A stretch of 64,000 nucleotides of DNA from Lasiodiplodia sp. COLG20 (taxonomy: Eukaryota; Ascomycota; Dothideomycetes; Botryosphaeriales; Botryosphaeriaceae). The stretch is taken from assembly GCA_009801085.1 (NCBI GenBank), contig VNWV01000003.1, forward strand, positions 3,038,001-3,102,000. Reading direction: 5' to 3'. This document shows, in pieces, positions 25,664 to 37,188 of the stretch. A model generated the notes under the pieces. It had not been told where the DNA came from and did no database searches. It saw only the letters and a list, made by a program, of their open reading frames with translations. Numbering within the stretch: position 1 is the stretch's first letter; the number at the start of each line of letters is the position of its first letter. The translations under genes and the position numbers were made by a program.

Positions 25664-27741
25664 GTTGGTTTGGCTTGGGGTTAACGAGGAAGTCTGCGGA
25701 AAGCAGCTCGGACATGCAAAAAGACACCTAAGGTTATTAAATAGGCACAGGATATTGTTGTACTGTACCGTGGTACGAAGAGACCCTTGAAAAAAAAATT
25801 AAGTGAATCGGTTCCGCTGATGTCCATCAAAGGAGTTCACATCATCCTCAAGAATTTTCACGAACTGGCAGAGCCTCAGGCTAAGAAGTTCAGTAGTGTT
25901 CGAGGAGTATGTCCAGGAGCAGGACTCTTATCCATCCAAGACGAGGCCTAATCACTTCACTTCGTGCCAATCTTAGGCGAACTGGAAGCGACTTTCTTAG
26001 TCGACCAAAGCAATCAGTCTAGGGAAGGCAGATAGTTTTGGAGTGGCCGAAGCTCTGCGCATGTTCTATTTGTTCTAGCTCTCTCAAGAATTAAGGAATA
26101 GCCGCTAGATCCTGTACTTTCAATAAACACAAAATTCTAGTCTGCACACTCGTCCTTGAACCACAAATTTCCAATGGAGACAGAATACAGGCGTGATCCG
26201 GAAAAGACGTGATCAATAACCACAGATCTTCTCCGCTTCACTACGGCGAGGCAATGTTAATTTGTTTCGCAAAAAAAAAAAAAAAAAAAGAACCACCACT
26301 CATGGAGTAAGCGCAAGTCACTCCAATGTTGGTTTTGTACGAGGCCAATCAGCGCGGCGCATGAGCCGCTGCCCAAGCGTCCAGTCCGCGGCACGGTTAG
26401 CATTACCCACCGTGGATTTCGCTGGACAAGCAGATTCGCTCTAACATGCGGCGCAGCAGTCGCAATCAGATAAGAAAGAGGAAGAGAAATTCAGAGCAAG
26501 CTGTATGAACTAAGGTGTCCCTTTCCCGCCAGCCGCAGACCTGCACTTGTTGCACAAATTTCAAACCGCCCACACGACAAACCTGCCTTTGCCTCCTCAT
26601 TTCTCAAATCTTGTTTCCCGTTCCCACTCTTGTTCTGAGCAGACTAAAGAATAATCACGAGGCTCGCTTTTCTCTACTTCGAAAGTCGTGGCATCTGTCT
26701 GAGTTCTATCTCTTTGCGACTCCCTTTTCGGTTAGTCCGGTTTCCACCGTCGCAGTGTCTTCTCCGAAGAACGATTCCTTATCAGCAGCACATTTCGGCA
26801 TTCAAAACACCTGTCATCAGCAACGATAACGAGTGCGCCTTTGATGTAGTTCGCAGCCTCCGTGTTTGCGACATCATTATTCTGATCAACATCGACCGCG
26901 ATCACCACTAACCCCACCAAGAATGGCCTCCTCCTCGAATCCTTCAGCCTCTCCTGAAACTACGTCGTGATTCGCTCTTCCCCTGGGGCACCCCCGGCAC
27001 CACCTTCGCCCTTTTCCTGTTTTTCCTGTCTTCCTCCAACGCCTCCGACGTCGTTGGCACCGAGCACGGTGACAGCCGCGACAAGAATCCCAGGGCTGCC
27101 TTACCTCCCGCAACGGCAGGTGTCTCGATAACGAACTGCCACGCCTCGCAGATGAGTTCGTGCACGCGCGACAGCGACAACGACGATGGCGGCGAAGAGG
27201 AACAGTGTGCAGCTGTTACTGCGATTTTCCTCCCTCTCTTTTCTTTTTCTTTTAACGTTAATACCCAGTATTTTCTCCATGTTTCAATAATAGGACAAGA
27301 GTGCGAGGATTTGAGACTCATCACGTGCCTTTGGAGGGTGTTCAATAGGTCGTTAATGCAGGCTAATCAGTAACCAGCCGATGTCCTGCAGTCATTCCAT
27401 TTTCGTCTTCGTATTCTGCACCCTCAGGAATGGTTGCATGAAATGTGAAGAAAAAAGTGAGAAAGAGCTAGGGAAACTGTTTTTAAGACTTTTCAAGGAA
27501 AGGTAGAATGCAAAGAGTAACTGGATATCAAGAGGTTCATACTGGCCATCTGGAAACTGGACATCACCAGCCCCATTGAGTTACCTATGTGGGGTACTCG
27601 AACCTGGGCTGACGCGGACCTCCCTTTGGAACTCAAAATCACCATCGTACCATCTGGCCATGAAAACGATGGGGTTTGCGACCGGAGATATGTCGGGGTG
27701 CAGGAGAACGCACGAAAGCAACGACCGGTGGCCTCATGGCC
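25664..27741. other. Gene-poor stretch
   Basis: No convincing gene. An A-run at about 26272-26289. The plus-strand frame around 26930-27373 is open for about 140 codons (containing TPGTTFALFLFFLSSSNASD) but lacks a start codon in frame and any recognisable motif, so it is not annotated as a gene. Confidence 0.5.
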
Positions 27742-27751
27742 AAAAAGCAAA
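27742..27751 (-). terminator. RNA polymerase III terminator of the 5S gene
   Basis: Reading the minus strand, TTT, GC and then TTTTT follow the 5S 3' end immediately, the usual oligo-T stop for RNA polymerase III. Confidence 0.65.
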
Positions 27752-27870
27752 ACGTACAACAGTCGGGATTCCCCAATGGTCACCCACTTGAGTACTAATC
27801 GGCCGGTTCGCAGCTTAAGTACGGCTGAGCGGACGGGAAGCCCTGCATTCTGCGACCTATGGTCGTACGT
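27752..27870 (-). rRNA. 5S ribosomal RNA
   Basis: On the minus strand the 119-base segment begins ACGTACGACCATAGG and contains the conserved loop/internal promoter sequence CTTCCCGTCCGCTCAGCCGT, then ACTTAAGC, then GTGGGTGACCA, and ends TGTTGTACGT. The two ends pair as helix I (ACGTAC with GTACGT). This matches fungal 5S sequences, which in filamentous ascomycetes are dispersed singly rather than sitting in the rDNA repeat. The internal promoter is present and an oligo-T terminator follows, so it looks functional. Bases in helices II and III differ from the major Neurospora type as I remember it, as is common among dispersed copies. Confidence 0.9.
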
Positions 27871-30800
27871 GGTGGTGAGCGTGGCTGAAAGTGTTGATGA
27901 GGAGGATGGTCTTGGCGACCTCGACTGGAATCGCACCCTTGGAAGGAAAGCCACCCGAATTATTGCTGAGAAGAAGCAACAAGACCTGAAGACGGGGAAT
28001 CTGCGCGCATTCTCGTCGTGCGGAAAAATCCGCACGCCCATTCGTTGGACCCACAAGCCGCTCGGAAGAGGAAGAAAAAAAATTTAAGCCCACCACGGGT
28101 ATAACGCGGTTTCCTGCCGACCACTTCCGACCTGCCGGGGTGGAGTGCCGTCAGCATCTGCCTCCCTTCTTCAGCTGAGAAAGGGTAGACTAGGCGTTGA
28201 GCTAGAAAGGCGAAACAGCGACCTTCCAAATGCGTTTTGCCGTCAATGGTTCCGGATGGCAGGTAGCTCCCACTGGTGCAGATTTCCGCTTTCGATCACT
28301 TCCACGATTCTGCCGCGTGGGACCGACCGCTCAGAACGCACCACGCTCTTTCTCCGCCATGTCCGCAGTATTTTGGAAAAAATTGGCTGGGAATGACATA
28401 ATACATGAATCATCTTCGGGCTTCGAGGGATGGTTTCTTCAGCCGACGCTTGCGCCACGTGCTCATCACAGGTCGAGAATGTGGGATGGCGTCTTATCGG
28501 CGTCGTTTCCGTTCGACATCTCCTGGATGACCGAAAAAGTGAGCAGATGGCGCATGAGCCGTGGGATATTCGTGCCAGGACAGCGCCCGAACACAGAGCT
28601 GTCATTGTGCTTGAGACACCGACCTGCCAAGTTTCGCTACCTTTGCATCGAAAAGTTTAGCCCCGTCGGACAACAGGACCAGCAAATGGTGCCGGAAACC
28701 ATTTCGGAGAAGTTCCAAGCACCATGAATGGAGGCGGTTGCTGGTGACGGTCTGGTCCGAGTCGAAGTATCTGGAGAGCCCGGTCCCAGCAGGTCGAGCA
28801 TCGAGGCAATATTGCATCCATTTTCAGTGCGCGAGTGGTTGTCTTGTGAAGCGTGGTGTCGTCCTACTGCTACGAGATGAACGGCGGCTACTGAAAAAGG
28901 GATGATTGGATGCAGTGAAGGTAGAGGTGCATGAAGTAACCGAAGGTCACACCGCTTGCTGCCCTGTCGAGCATGAGCAGTCTTCCATATGAGGCAACTA
29001 TTGGAACCGCGGATATCGAAAGTCAAACAGATGACCCGAGTCATTATACCACCGTTAGACAACAGTGACGGCCTGAATCTCGCGGGCTTGGCTGCACCTC
29101 AACTCGAACTGCAAACCTTGCCACCCAGGCCGTTGGTGCTTGGCGGTTGCGGTGGAACGATCAATCACACCGATGCAGCCGCGTTGTGTTGGCTGGAATA
29201 TCGAGATGCAGGCGTGTAGACAAGGACGTCCAATGGCTTTTTTGGCCAGTTGGTCCGCGTGATGTTGGCAACAAAAGCAATAACATACAGAGATGAAACG
29301 ACCATATTTCCAGGAGGATGTTGTGCAACAAGCTTCGCTGCGCTAAAACATGCGCCTGTAGAGAGAACGGGATGTCTCTCGGTCCAGCCCCTCTGATGGC
29401 CTAACGTCGACTAAGCTGTAGTACGCTCCATGTCATGAGAGTCACGATCAGGCGGCCCTCGGACGATCCACGGCCGTTTGGAGTAACCCGGAAGTTCAAT
29501 AGGCCTTACTTCTGTCCGACGCTTCTCCTGCAGAGATCAGCAAGGCCAGTCCGGTGGGCCGGAGTGGTTGGAGGATTGCATGAGACAGCCACAGGCGTTT
29601 AGAGCGAGATGTCTTCAGCAGGGACACGCATGGCAGACGCCATCCGGACGGAAAACAGCCGCGTGCCGCGCCGATAGGCGGCACAGTGATCGTCGAGGCC
29701 TAGAAAGTCAAAGTGACGTCCGGTGGGGTGGCAGGAAAAAAGTTGCGTGGTCCAATGAGCCGTCAGACCGGATTCGGAAGATGCTGCATGTCCGCTCAAC
29801 GCTCTGCAAAGTCTTCATAAGTTTCTGCAGCAACCCCGCACGTGAGGAGGAGACGTAAGTGTGGGCGGTGGCTTGCAGAGTTTAGCGGTTGGCACGAGTC
29901 TGATACAAGCCGGTCAGCCCTGGCTACCACGGGCACCAGCGGCGGAGGGCGCTCGGGAGCTTGAGGGCCGGCAGTTCGCAGGCCCGGCTCAACAGCGGCG
30001 AGGATTCTGACGTGCTAGCCAGGCACATCAGCGGGTTCCAGAAAGGTCTGCAGAGGAGGTTGTGGGGTATCGATAACCCAACGGATAACCTTACTGGGCG
30101 CTCGGGTTGCCGCTCCGCATGCATCCATGGAAAAATCTTGCGGGCGGCCGCCAGTCACGGCGCAGCACGCGCTGAGCAGGCTCCACTAGGGCTAATTTCT
30201 CGCTGCACTCTCTCGTCATGAGAAAACGCATGGGGGCTGACGGTCACAAATCGCGCAGCGGAACGACGAGAGTGGGTGTGTCGCACGCTCTCAGGCACGC
30301 GATTCGCCCGGCGTTGCATCCAATGGAACACGGCCTGGCATTGCCGCGGTGGGTCGCACGGACCCGCTTCCATGAGCATGGCGGTCCAGAAGCCTGAGGC
30401 CGTTGCGGATCGATGACCGCAGGACGACCGCAGGACGACCGTCACCGTCGCCCGGCCTCTGCGAAATTGACCGTCTTAGATGGCAGGCTATCCTCCAATA
30501 CGGCCGCCTCAGCCACTGGCGGCGGGCTGTGTGCCGCGCACTGAGGTCTCGGTGAACACCGCAGGCAGCCAGCCATCCCGGGACGAGCGTGGATTTTCAG
30601 GTACGGTCGGAGCGCATCCGTCGATCCACCCCCCTGTGGCGCACGCTTCCACATGGACCCCCGCCTATAGGCGTCGCGCGTTTGGCCAAGCTGCATTTCC
30701 CGAGTCAGGCATGCGGCTGCAGGCCACGGCAGCAGGCACACCGGAATAGCAAGGCGTGAAACAGCGTAAGCTGCGCTGCATATGGCCCGAAGCGCTGCGC

Positions 30801-31399
30801 GGGCGCCGCGCCAGGCACGCTGCGGCTGGCCGCCGAGGATCACGGCCGCGATGCAGAAGCGCGAGCGGCAGGCGGCAGCGGAACCAGCGCTGCGACTTTG
30901 TGACGTGCCGGGAGCTGCTTGGGCCTGACGTGGCCGAGCGCAGGGCTGGGCAGCCATACGAGGCACAACGGCGCGTTGACGAAGACTGGCCAGCTCCCCG
31001 GTGGGGCGCGTGCGTCTGTTTCCCCGAACCGGCCGGCGCTGGGCTGACAAGCCGCGCTGCCTAGTCCTGCAGCCCGCCGACGCGTTAGCTCAGCTCAATG
31101 AAAACCCCCGGCAGGCCCTCGTGTCTCTGCATTCCTTCAAATACCCCCCGAGTCCTCACCCTCGTTCTCTCATTATCCAGGCTCGGTCCACCGCTTCGTT
31201 CCTTAGTTGAACTCACACTCCTTCGAGATCCCGCATCTCACCACTGTCCTTTTTTCCGGCGCTCCAGCAGCAGCCCCAGCCTCCATCACTCAAACCCCCC
31301 TGCTCGGGTCCCATATCAGAACTGCCAGCCAGTTCCTCTAGCCTCTCGGCCGCCAATTGAATCTCCATCAGCTTCTACAGCACTCTAAATCCCGCAAAC
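27871..31399. other. 3.5-kb gene-free stretch
   Basis: No coding sequence recognised. From about 29.9 to 31.0 kb it becomes markedly GC-rich, with overlapping open frames on both strands that look random (Arg/Ala/Pro-rich, no motifs). The final 250 bases (31.14-31.39 kb) are C/T-rich and look like the promoter and leader of the expansin-like gene. Confidence 0.6.
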
Positions 31400-32212
31400 A
31401 TGAAGGCCACCGGAATCGTCGCCCTCTTGCTCCTCGGCCTCACCGCCGCTGCGCCGCACAAGCACTTCCAGCACGCCAAGCGTGATCTCGTCTGGATCAC
31501 CGAGACCGCCGAGGTTGTCGAGACCATCGTCCAGACCACCACCGTGTGGGTTGACGCCACTGAGCCCGCCCACGAGTACACTCCTACTCCCACCCCGGAG
31601 CCCACCACCACTGCTGAGGAGACCCCTGCCTACACCCCGGAGCCCACGACCTCTTCTTCTTCGTCGGTCTACACTCCCCCGGCTCCCAGCACCACCGAGA
31701 CTCCCACGTCGACCTCCACGCCTCCGGCTCCTACCACCACTGAGACGCCCACGTCGACCTACACGCCTCCGGCCCCTTCCACCACCGAGACTCCCACTTC
31801 GACCTACACCCCCCCGCCTGCCACTACCACCGAGACTCCTGCCCCGAGCACCTCGGCCGTCGTTGCCGCTGAGACCGCTTCTTCCGGCTCCTCTTCTTCC
31901 TCGGGATCCACCTTCTCGCCCTCCAGGATCACCTACTACAGCCCCAGCGTTGGCCTTAGCTCTTGCGGTGAGGTCTACAGCGATGACAGCAACGTCGTTG
32001 CCCTCGCTGCCGGCAACATGAACTCCGGTCTCTGCAACAAGAAGCTCACCATCGAGGTCAACGGCCAGACCTTCGGTGCCTTCGTTGGTGACACTTGCCC
32101 CGGCTGCCCCAGCGACGGCTCCCTCGACATCACCCCCACCCTCTTCACCAAGATGATGGGCTCGACCGACGCTGGTGTCATCACCGACGCCAAGTGGTGG
32201 TGGGACGAGTAA
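31400..32212 (+). CDS. Secreted expansin-like double-psi beta-barrel protein with Pro/Thr-rich stalk
   Basis: Single exon, 270 aa. There is a signal peptide (MKATGIVALLLLGLTAAA) and a Kex2-type Lys-Arg at about 28-29. A stalk of Pro/Thr/Ser with three to four tandem copies of a TPPAPSTTETPTST-type unit follows and is surely O-mannosylated. The C-terminal 95 residues form a double-psi beta-barrel as in barwin/expansin/RlpA proteins: RITYYSPSVGLSSCG, VVALAAGNMN, LTIEVNGQTFGAFVGDTCPG, then SLDITPTLFTKM. The last Asp is within the usual catalytic-site region of these folds. Closest known types are fungal expansin-like and Asp f 7/riboflavin-aldehyde-forming-enzyme-like cell-wall proteins; fungal members loosen or bind polysaccharide and mostly lack proven enzyme activity. 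The high C at third positions suggests strong expression. Confidence 0.88.
   Translation: MKATGIVALLLLGLTAAAPHKHFQHAKRDLVWITETAEVVETIVQTTTVWVDATEPAHEYTPTPTPEPTTTAEETPAYTPEPTTSSSSSVYTPPAPSTTETPTSTSTPPAPTTTETPTSTYTPPAPSTTETPTSTYTPPPATTTETPAPSTSAVVAAETASSGSSSSSGSTFSPSRITYYSPSVGLSSCGEVYSDDSNVVALAAGNMNSGLCNKKLTIEVNGQTFGAFVGDTCPGCPSDGSLDITPTLFTKMMGSTDAGVITDAKWWWDE
31673..31850 (+). repeat. In-frame tandem repeats in the stalk
   Basis: Repeats of about 45-48 bases encode TPPAPSTTETPTST variants, three to four copies, differing mostly at synonymous positions. Copy number is likely variable between strains. Confidence 0.75.
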
Positions 32213-32895
32213 GCGTCTCGCAACAACGCCGCTGCCCAGCACCTTCCTTATTTCCCTCTGGGCAACGGATACATAGCGCGGCCAGTCCTGCGCTACTTAC
32301 GAGTTACGAACACGGATTGGATATACCTCGGCTTTTGGGCGCAATCAAGGCATCTTCATTGGGTCCCCTGGCGAGGGGAAACGGTGCATTTGGTCCAAAA
32401 CCAGGTGGTCTTTTGCTTCTTGATTTCATCTTCTTCAGGCGAGCTGTTGTCGGATGCGGGACAACACCTACAAGGACAATGCCCATCGGCCTGCGTACAT
32501 ACCCGCACGCTGTGTATAACTAGCATTTTCCCATCCTTCGGCAAGCCTGGCCTTGCTGCTTCGTTCGCTGTAGATATTAGACCCCTTTCCTCGGTTTACC
32601 GAGGGCCAAAAAATAAAACTTTGTTCCAAAACCTCCTTGCCCATTATGTTTTTTGTGATGCTTATTGGTATGTAGTCAACATTGGCTGTTGCTGAGCCGC
32701 CTCGCAATGTTTGCCAATGTGCCAATGCTTGTAAGCCCCCTTGTCAACGATCACCGTCACTCATGCACAACGAACAGTTAGCAATGAAGTTGTCCCTCCG
32801 CACGAGGCTTAAAGCGCATCCACGGTCGAGTCTCCAAATTTTCAGTAAAAATCAATAGTCGCATAATTCTCGAACGACATACATCGTATTATTCA
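32213..32895. other. Intergenic
   Basis: 3' flank of the expansin-like gene and promoter of the next gene; no coding sequence seen. Confidence 0.55.
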
Positions 32896-33907
32896 ATGAT
32901 CACCGGCTTCAAGAAGCGAGCGAACCGAGAATTTTCCCGAAAGATCGACGAGCCCCGAGCACGCTTCAAGACAATGACAGCCGAGCCACAACGAGCGGTC
33001 AAGTCGAAGGAGCGCGGGCCCATCAAGGAGGGCGACCTGAACGAGAGATGTGAGTGCTCTCATTCATCCGGGGTGCTCATTTCCTCGCCCTTGTCATCTT
33101 CTTTTTTAGTGATTTCTCTCAAAATATTGTTTGGCGCATGGCGCCAGCGGCGCCCTTCACGTGCGTTTCTCCTGCGTTTCGTGCCTGGCGCCGCGGCCCA
33201 CGCCGGCCATGACCTGAGCATCTGGCGCTCCTACGTATGTCTACGCTTTGTTATGCACGGCAAGTGCTTGTGGCACACCAACCTTTTTCCTTTACTTTTT
33301 TTCTTTGGGGCATGCTTCCCTGTCGCACCAACGCTCGCGGCGGCAATTTTTGTCCCTTTCCCCTGTCTCAGTCCCCACCTGACCTTTCTTGTTTTCTTGT
33401 GAAACCCGAGACTTAAGGCCGGGGCAGCTGAAACAAAAAGAAGCTGACATGCCAGGGGCTGGGGTGGCTGAGTCTGACCAGCGGAACAGATTGAGAATGC
33501 AGTCACCACGCAGGAAGAGGCTGAGGAGGCTGGCGTGAAGAATCCACCCAAGGTGAGTTGTTGGTTGGGGTCGTACAAATTTGAAGCCTTCCGCGCGTTG
33601 GCACTTTCACGTTGCTTTTTTCTGCTTTCCTTTCGGCCCCCCGCAACGGCTGTCGAGCACAGAGCCACCAAGCCGTCATCAAGGGTGAGTGTCATCTTTG
33701 TTGGAGTCCAAGACGACGGTCATGCGGCTCTTCTCTTTTGGTCCCCGGAGGCTTTCTGCATCACGGTTCTCGCCCTCGAAGGATGATGACGCTGCTCCTC
33801 CGTACCCAAGCTAGAGCGTTGGTTGGACACAGTCTGACGCGGTCATGGTTCTAGATCCCCTTCACCGATCGAAACCTGAGACGCTGAATAATCTGACTAA
33901 GAAGTAA
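32896..33907 (+). CDS. Small four-exon uncharacterised protein
   Basis: I infer exons 32896-33049, 33503-33552, 33663-33684 and 33855-33907 (92 aa; 66 aa if translation starts at Met 32974). All donors are GTGAGT, and the phases 1-0-1 fit. The protein runs SKERGPIKEGDLNER, FTTQEEAEEAGVKNPPK, SHQAVIKDPLHRSKPETLNN, ending LTKK. It is hydrophilic and mostly acidic/basic helix, with no signal or membrane segment. I know no function. The joined C-terminal sequence reads as one coherent, compact motif, which argues for real exons although two are only 22 and 50 bases. The first intron is unusually long for this genome (453 bases), so a further small exon inside it cannot be excluded. Confidence 0.6.
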
Positions 33908-35773
33908 AGATGGGCTGGACTGCTCGGTTTGGTCCGCCGAACAATCATTGGTGGCAGCTTATGCAATTGAGAGGTGTTTGGTTGCAGTACTGCTATATGC
34001 GTAGGCGCAGTGACTGAGCCACACCGCCACAAGTCGCCGAGCCTAAAGCTTATTGAGCACGCGGCAGCGAGGAAGCAATTTCGACGAACCTAAAAAGTTT
34101 AATGAAGTGGAGCCTGAGGATGGGCATATCACAGAGAATTAACGGCCGGCTTTTCAAATGAAGATGCAGCTTTCCGATGCCATTGGGCTCCTCTATACAT
34201 CTATCTAGAGGAATGGAAAGTTACGCGGAGGATCCCCAACAGATAGGGAGATCTCACCAAGCGGCCAATGACCGCGTCTATGGGCGGGAGCGAGAAAGAT
34301 TTGTTGGCCACGCAGCGGCAAACAGCAAGATGGCGTCAAAAGCCGTAGTTCGATCGGCCAGGTCGATTCCCAGATGTGTGAGTACGAACGAGTCGTTGGT
34401 TCACTCACGCGGATGTCCAACGTGGGCAAGCTCGTGACAATCTCAGCAACAGACCTGCCAGCGGCTCCTCCAGATGCGGTGACTTGGGTGTGGAGAGCAA
34501 GCGCACCGACCTGCCTTTTCCAATAGAAACGATCTCCTAGGGCTGGGGCGATTGTTGCCGAGGACGGATAAGCTGATCCCACCTCTCCCCACCCAGCGTG
34601 GCCGACCAGCCGTGCGCAAAGGCCAGCCGGGCCTCAGTGGGCAGGGCGGATGGGTACGGCGCACGTCAGCGGCCACGACCTCGGGCCTGCTGGGAGGGTG
34701 CAGCCGGGATTGCGACTGCGATCGCGCACGGCTACGGTAGCAGCAAGCCGTCTCGCATGTCACCCCGGCACAGCGGGCGGCAGGGCGGGAGCGGTGTCGC
34801 CGAGGCGCTGGTGCGGGGACAGTCTCGTCATGTCCACCGTCACGAGCGAGGACGACTGGCAGAGGCGGGCTTTACGAAGTCTGCGGCGTTGCAGTGTGCG
34901 CAGAGTAGCATTCGCGCCGCGCTTTCGTGTCCGTTTTTAGAGTGGCTAATCAGCGCGCGCGCCAAGCTAGCGCGGCTGCCGGGGGGCGCTCAACAGCCGC
35001 GGGAGCGCTGGGCTGCTGCCTCACGTGCGGAGAAGCGAGATTGCGACCGCGTAGGTCGGTCTGCGCAGCCAGAGGTGCAACTCTGTCAGCAGTCGTACTG
35101 TGTCCTCGGACCCAGCGGGGTCGGCGCGCGGTGGGACAGCTGCGGCGGGCGGTATTGTATCGCGCAGGGCAGGCGCTGATCGCAGTTTGCCGGGCGGGCC
35201 TCAGCCTCCAGCGGCGCGCTAGGCCCGCTGGCCCAGGAGATCTCTGCCGGCGAATCAAGGGCCCCTTGGGCTGCCGCGGGCTGGCGACGGCGTCTGGCAG
35301 CCTGCTAAAAACGCTGAGAGCAAGCGCAGAGAAAACGGGCGCCGCTGTACTTATCTGGCAGCTGTCTCACCTCTGCGCGCACGCCTAGACAGGACCCTCG
35401 CCCGCGCATATCGTTTAGCAGCACGCAAAATTGCCGGCATCCCGATCTAGTATAACGCCGTCGTCACGAAACAGGACGCACCAAGCCGGCGCTTCTGGCC
35501 GACTTCCAAGCCCACGCCCTGCTCCCTCCCGGCTCCTCAGGCCCAAATCCGCCAGCGACGAACATCTCCAATCCTCTCCATCACCCGACCTACCGCGCAG
35601 CATACCCGTCTCCTTTTCGTGTAAATACATTGCTGCCACCTAATTCTCGCGCCCCTTCATTCCATTCCGCATGCCCATGAGGCTCGGACGGCCGTGAGCG
35701 ACTTCTCCCCCCGTAGCTGGCCCTGATCCGCCTCTCTCCACGCACTCGCCCGGCCTGAGTGTCGTCGCCCAAC
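33908..35773. other. 1.9-kb gene-free stretch, partly very GC-rich
   Basis: 34.55-35.35 kb is strongly GC-rich with overlapping random-looking frames on both strands. The last 300 bases look like a C/T-rich promoter and leader of the sensor gene. Confidence 0.6.
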
Positions 35774-37188
35774 ATGGCCACCCGTAAGTGTCCCCCCGCT
35801 CCAACTGCTTTTTTGCATGCGCTCATCACCCCCCAGCCAACCCGTCGACCCCCGTGTCAAGCGCGGCCAACGACCCAGTAACGTCGGCCATCGAATCCGC
35901 GACGTCGGAAATCTCGTCCATCGTTTCCTCCGTCACGTCGTCTGTGGTTCCGTCGTCGTCGTCGGCGGTTAGTAGCTCTTCCTCCGCTGCTGCTGCTACT
36001 ACCAGCAGCGCTCCTTCTTCTTCATCTTCTTCCTCTTCCTCTTCCGTAGAACCCTCCTCATCAGAGGCGCAGACTTCTTCCGCTGCCCCGAGCTCGTCCC
36101 AGGCTGCACCAACGAGCTCTGCGGCCCCTACCACCACATCCCAACCTTCATCAACCACTTCTTCCCCCTCTTCAACCGAAGCTGCACAGACAACAACTTC
36201 CGAAGCAGCTTCCACCACCAGATCAAGCGAATCTTCCGAGACCTCGACTACCCGGACCACCTCGAGAACCCCGAGCACTACCGTCTACACCTCTGTAGTC
36301 ACGAAGTCTGCATCCGGCACCGGTGCCAGCGCTAGCCCTGTCGTTATCACTGTCACTGCTACCAGCGTTTCTGACCCCTCCGGCACGGCCGGCAGCGACT
36401 CGGCTGCTGCAACCAACTCTGAAGGCGCGTCGCTCCAGTCCAGTGGCAGTGGTTCGGATGACAGCGGCGGCCTCACGACGGGCGGAAAGACTGCTGTTGC
36501 TGTCGTTGTCCCGGTTGTTGTCGTTGCTCTGCTCGTTGCGGCCGGTATATTCTTCTGGAGGAAGCGAAAGCAAAGGAAGATTGCCGAGGAGGATCGGAGG
36601 AAGGAGGTCGAGGAGTATGGCTTCAACCCGAACCACGACCCCACGCTTCCCGCTGTTGGTGGTTACGGCTCGGAAATGGCGGAGGATTCCAGCGGGTACC
36701 GTGGCTGGGGCAACACCACCAACGCGTCGAACCGCAAGGCTTCCACGACCATTTCCGGCGGATTGACTGCCTTCTCCGACTCGGGCAGCCAGCCTGGAGG
36801 ATACCACAGCCCCGGCTCGCCCACGAACCCCAGCGCAGCGGATTCTGGAGACCCATTGATGCACCGCCGGGAGACGATGGATTCGGAGGGCATTGGCGCG
36901 CTTGGCGGAGCGCCCGTCAGCAACAAACGCCAGTCGGACATTCACCGTGGGCCTTCCAACGCCTCCTCGTCCTACTCGGGCGCAGGGCGGTCGGACAGCT
37001 CAGAAAACGGCCACATGCAGAACAACCCCCAGGACTACTATGCGGACAACGGCTATTATCAAGCGTACAACCCGCAGTACGACGGCCAACCCGTCGTGCA
37101 GAATGTAGCGGCCAGGCGGAACACGCGGATTGAGAACCCGGCCCACTACCCTCCAGCAGGCAACTCGGGCATCGCGCAAAACTTCTGA
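35774..37188 (+). CDS. Ser/Thr-rich single-pass cell-surface sensor (Mid2/Mtl1/WSC-like)
   Basis: Two exons, a 10-base first exon (35774-35783, ATG GCC ACC C) and 35837-37188, give 453 aa. About 200 residues of Ser/Thr/Ala-rich ectodomain (long Ser runs, TTTS repeats; heavily O-mannosylated) precede one membrane helix at about 222-245 (AVAVVVPVVVVALLVAAGIF) with a WRKRKQRK stop-transfer. A 200-residue cytoplasmic tail rich in Ser, Gly, Asn and Tyr (YYADNGYYQAYNPQYDGQP) follows. The layout is that of cell-wall-integrity stress sensors feeding Rom2/Rho1. There is no Cys-rich WSC domain and no N-terminal signal peptide, so the helix may act as the insertion signal (as proposed for some Mid2-like proteins), or an upstream exon is missing. 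Function is inferred from architecture only. Confidence 0.8.

Noticed and set aside
26930..27373. Open plus-strand frame with a hydrophobic segment, possible membrane protein
   Set aside because: No in-frame start before the hydrophobic part, no splice pair that supplies one, no family recognised.
27591..27607. GGTTCGAGTACC on the minus strand, resembling a tRNA B box
   Set aside because: T-stem bases do not pair and no acceptor or anticodon arm can be formed around it.
27587..28087. 166-codon plus-strand frame
   Set aside because: It runs antisense through the 5S rRNA gene, so the open frame is incidental.
29900..31100. GC-rich overlapping frames on both strands as candidate genes
   Set aside because: Random-looking Arg/Ala/Pro-rich translations with no motif, no splice-supported model and no recognisable homologue.
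31385..32242. 285-codon frame antisense to the expansin-like gene, Gly/Arg-rich
   Set aside because: It is a shadow of the repetitive Thr/Pro stalk and C-biased third positions; the plus strand has a signal peptide and a recognisable fold.
35826..36278. Acidic Glu/Val-rich frame antisense to the surface sensor
   Set aside because: Mirror image of the Ser/Thr-codon repeats.
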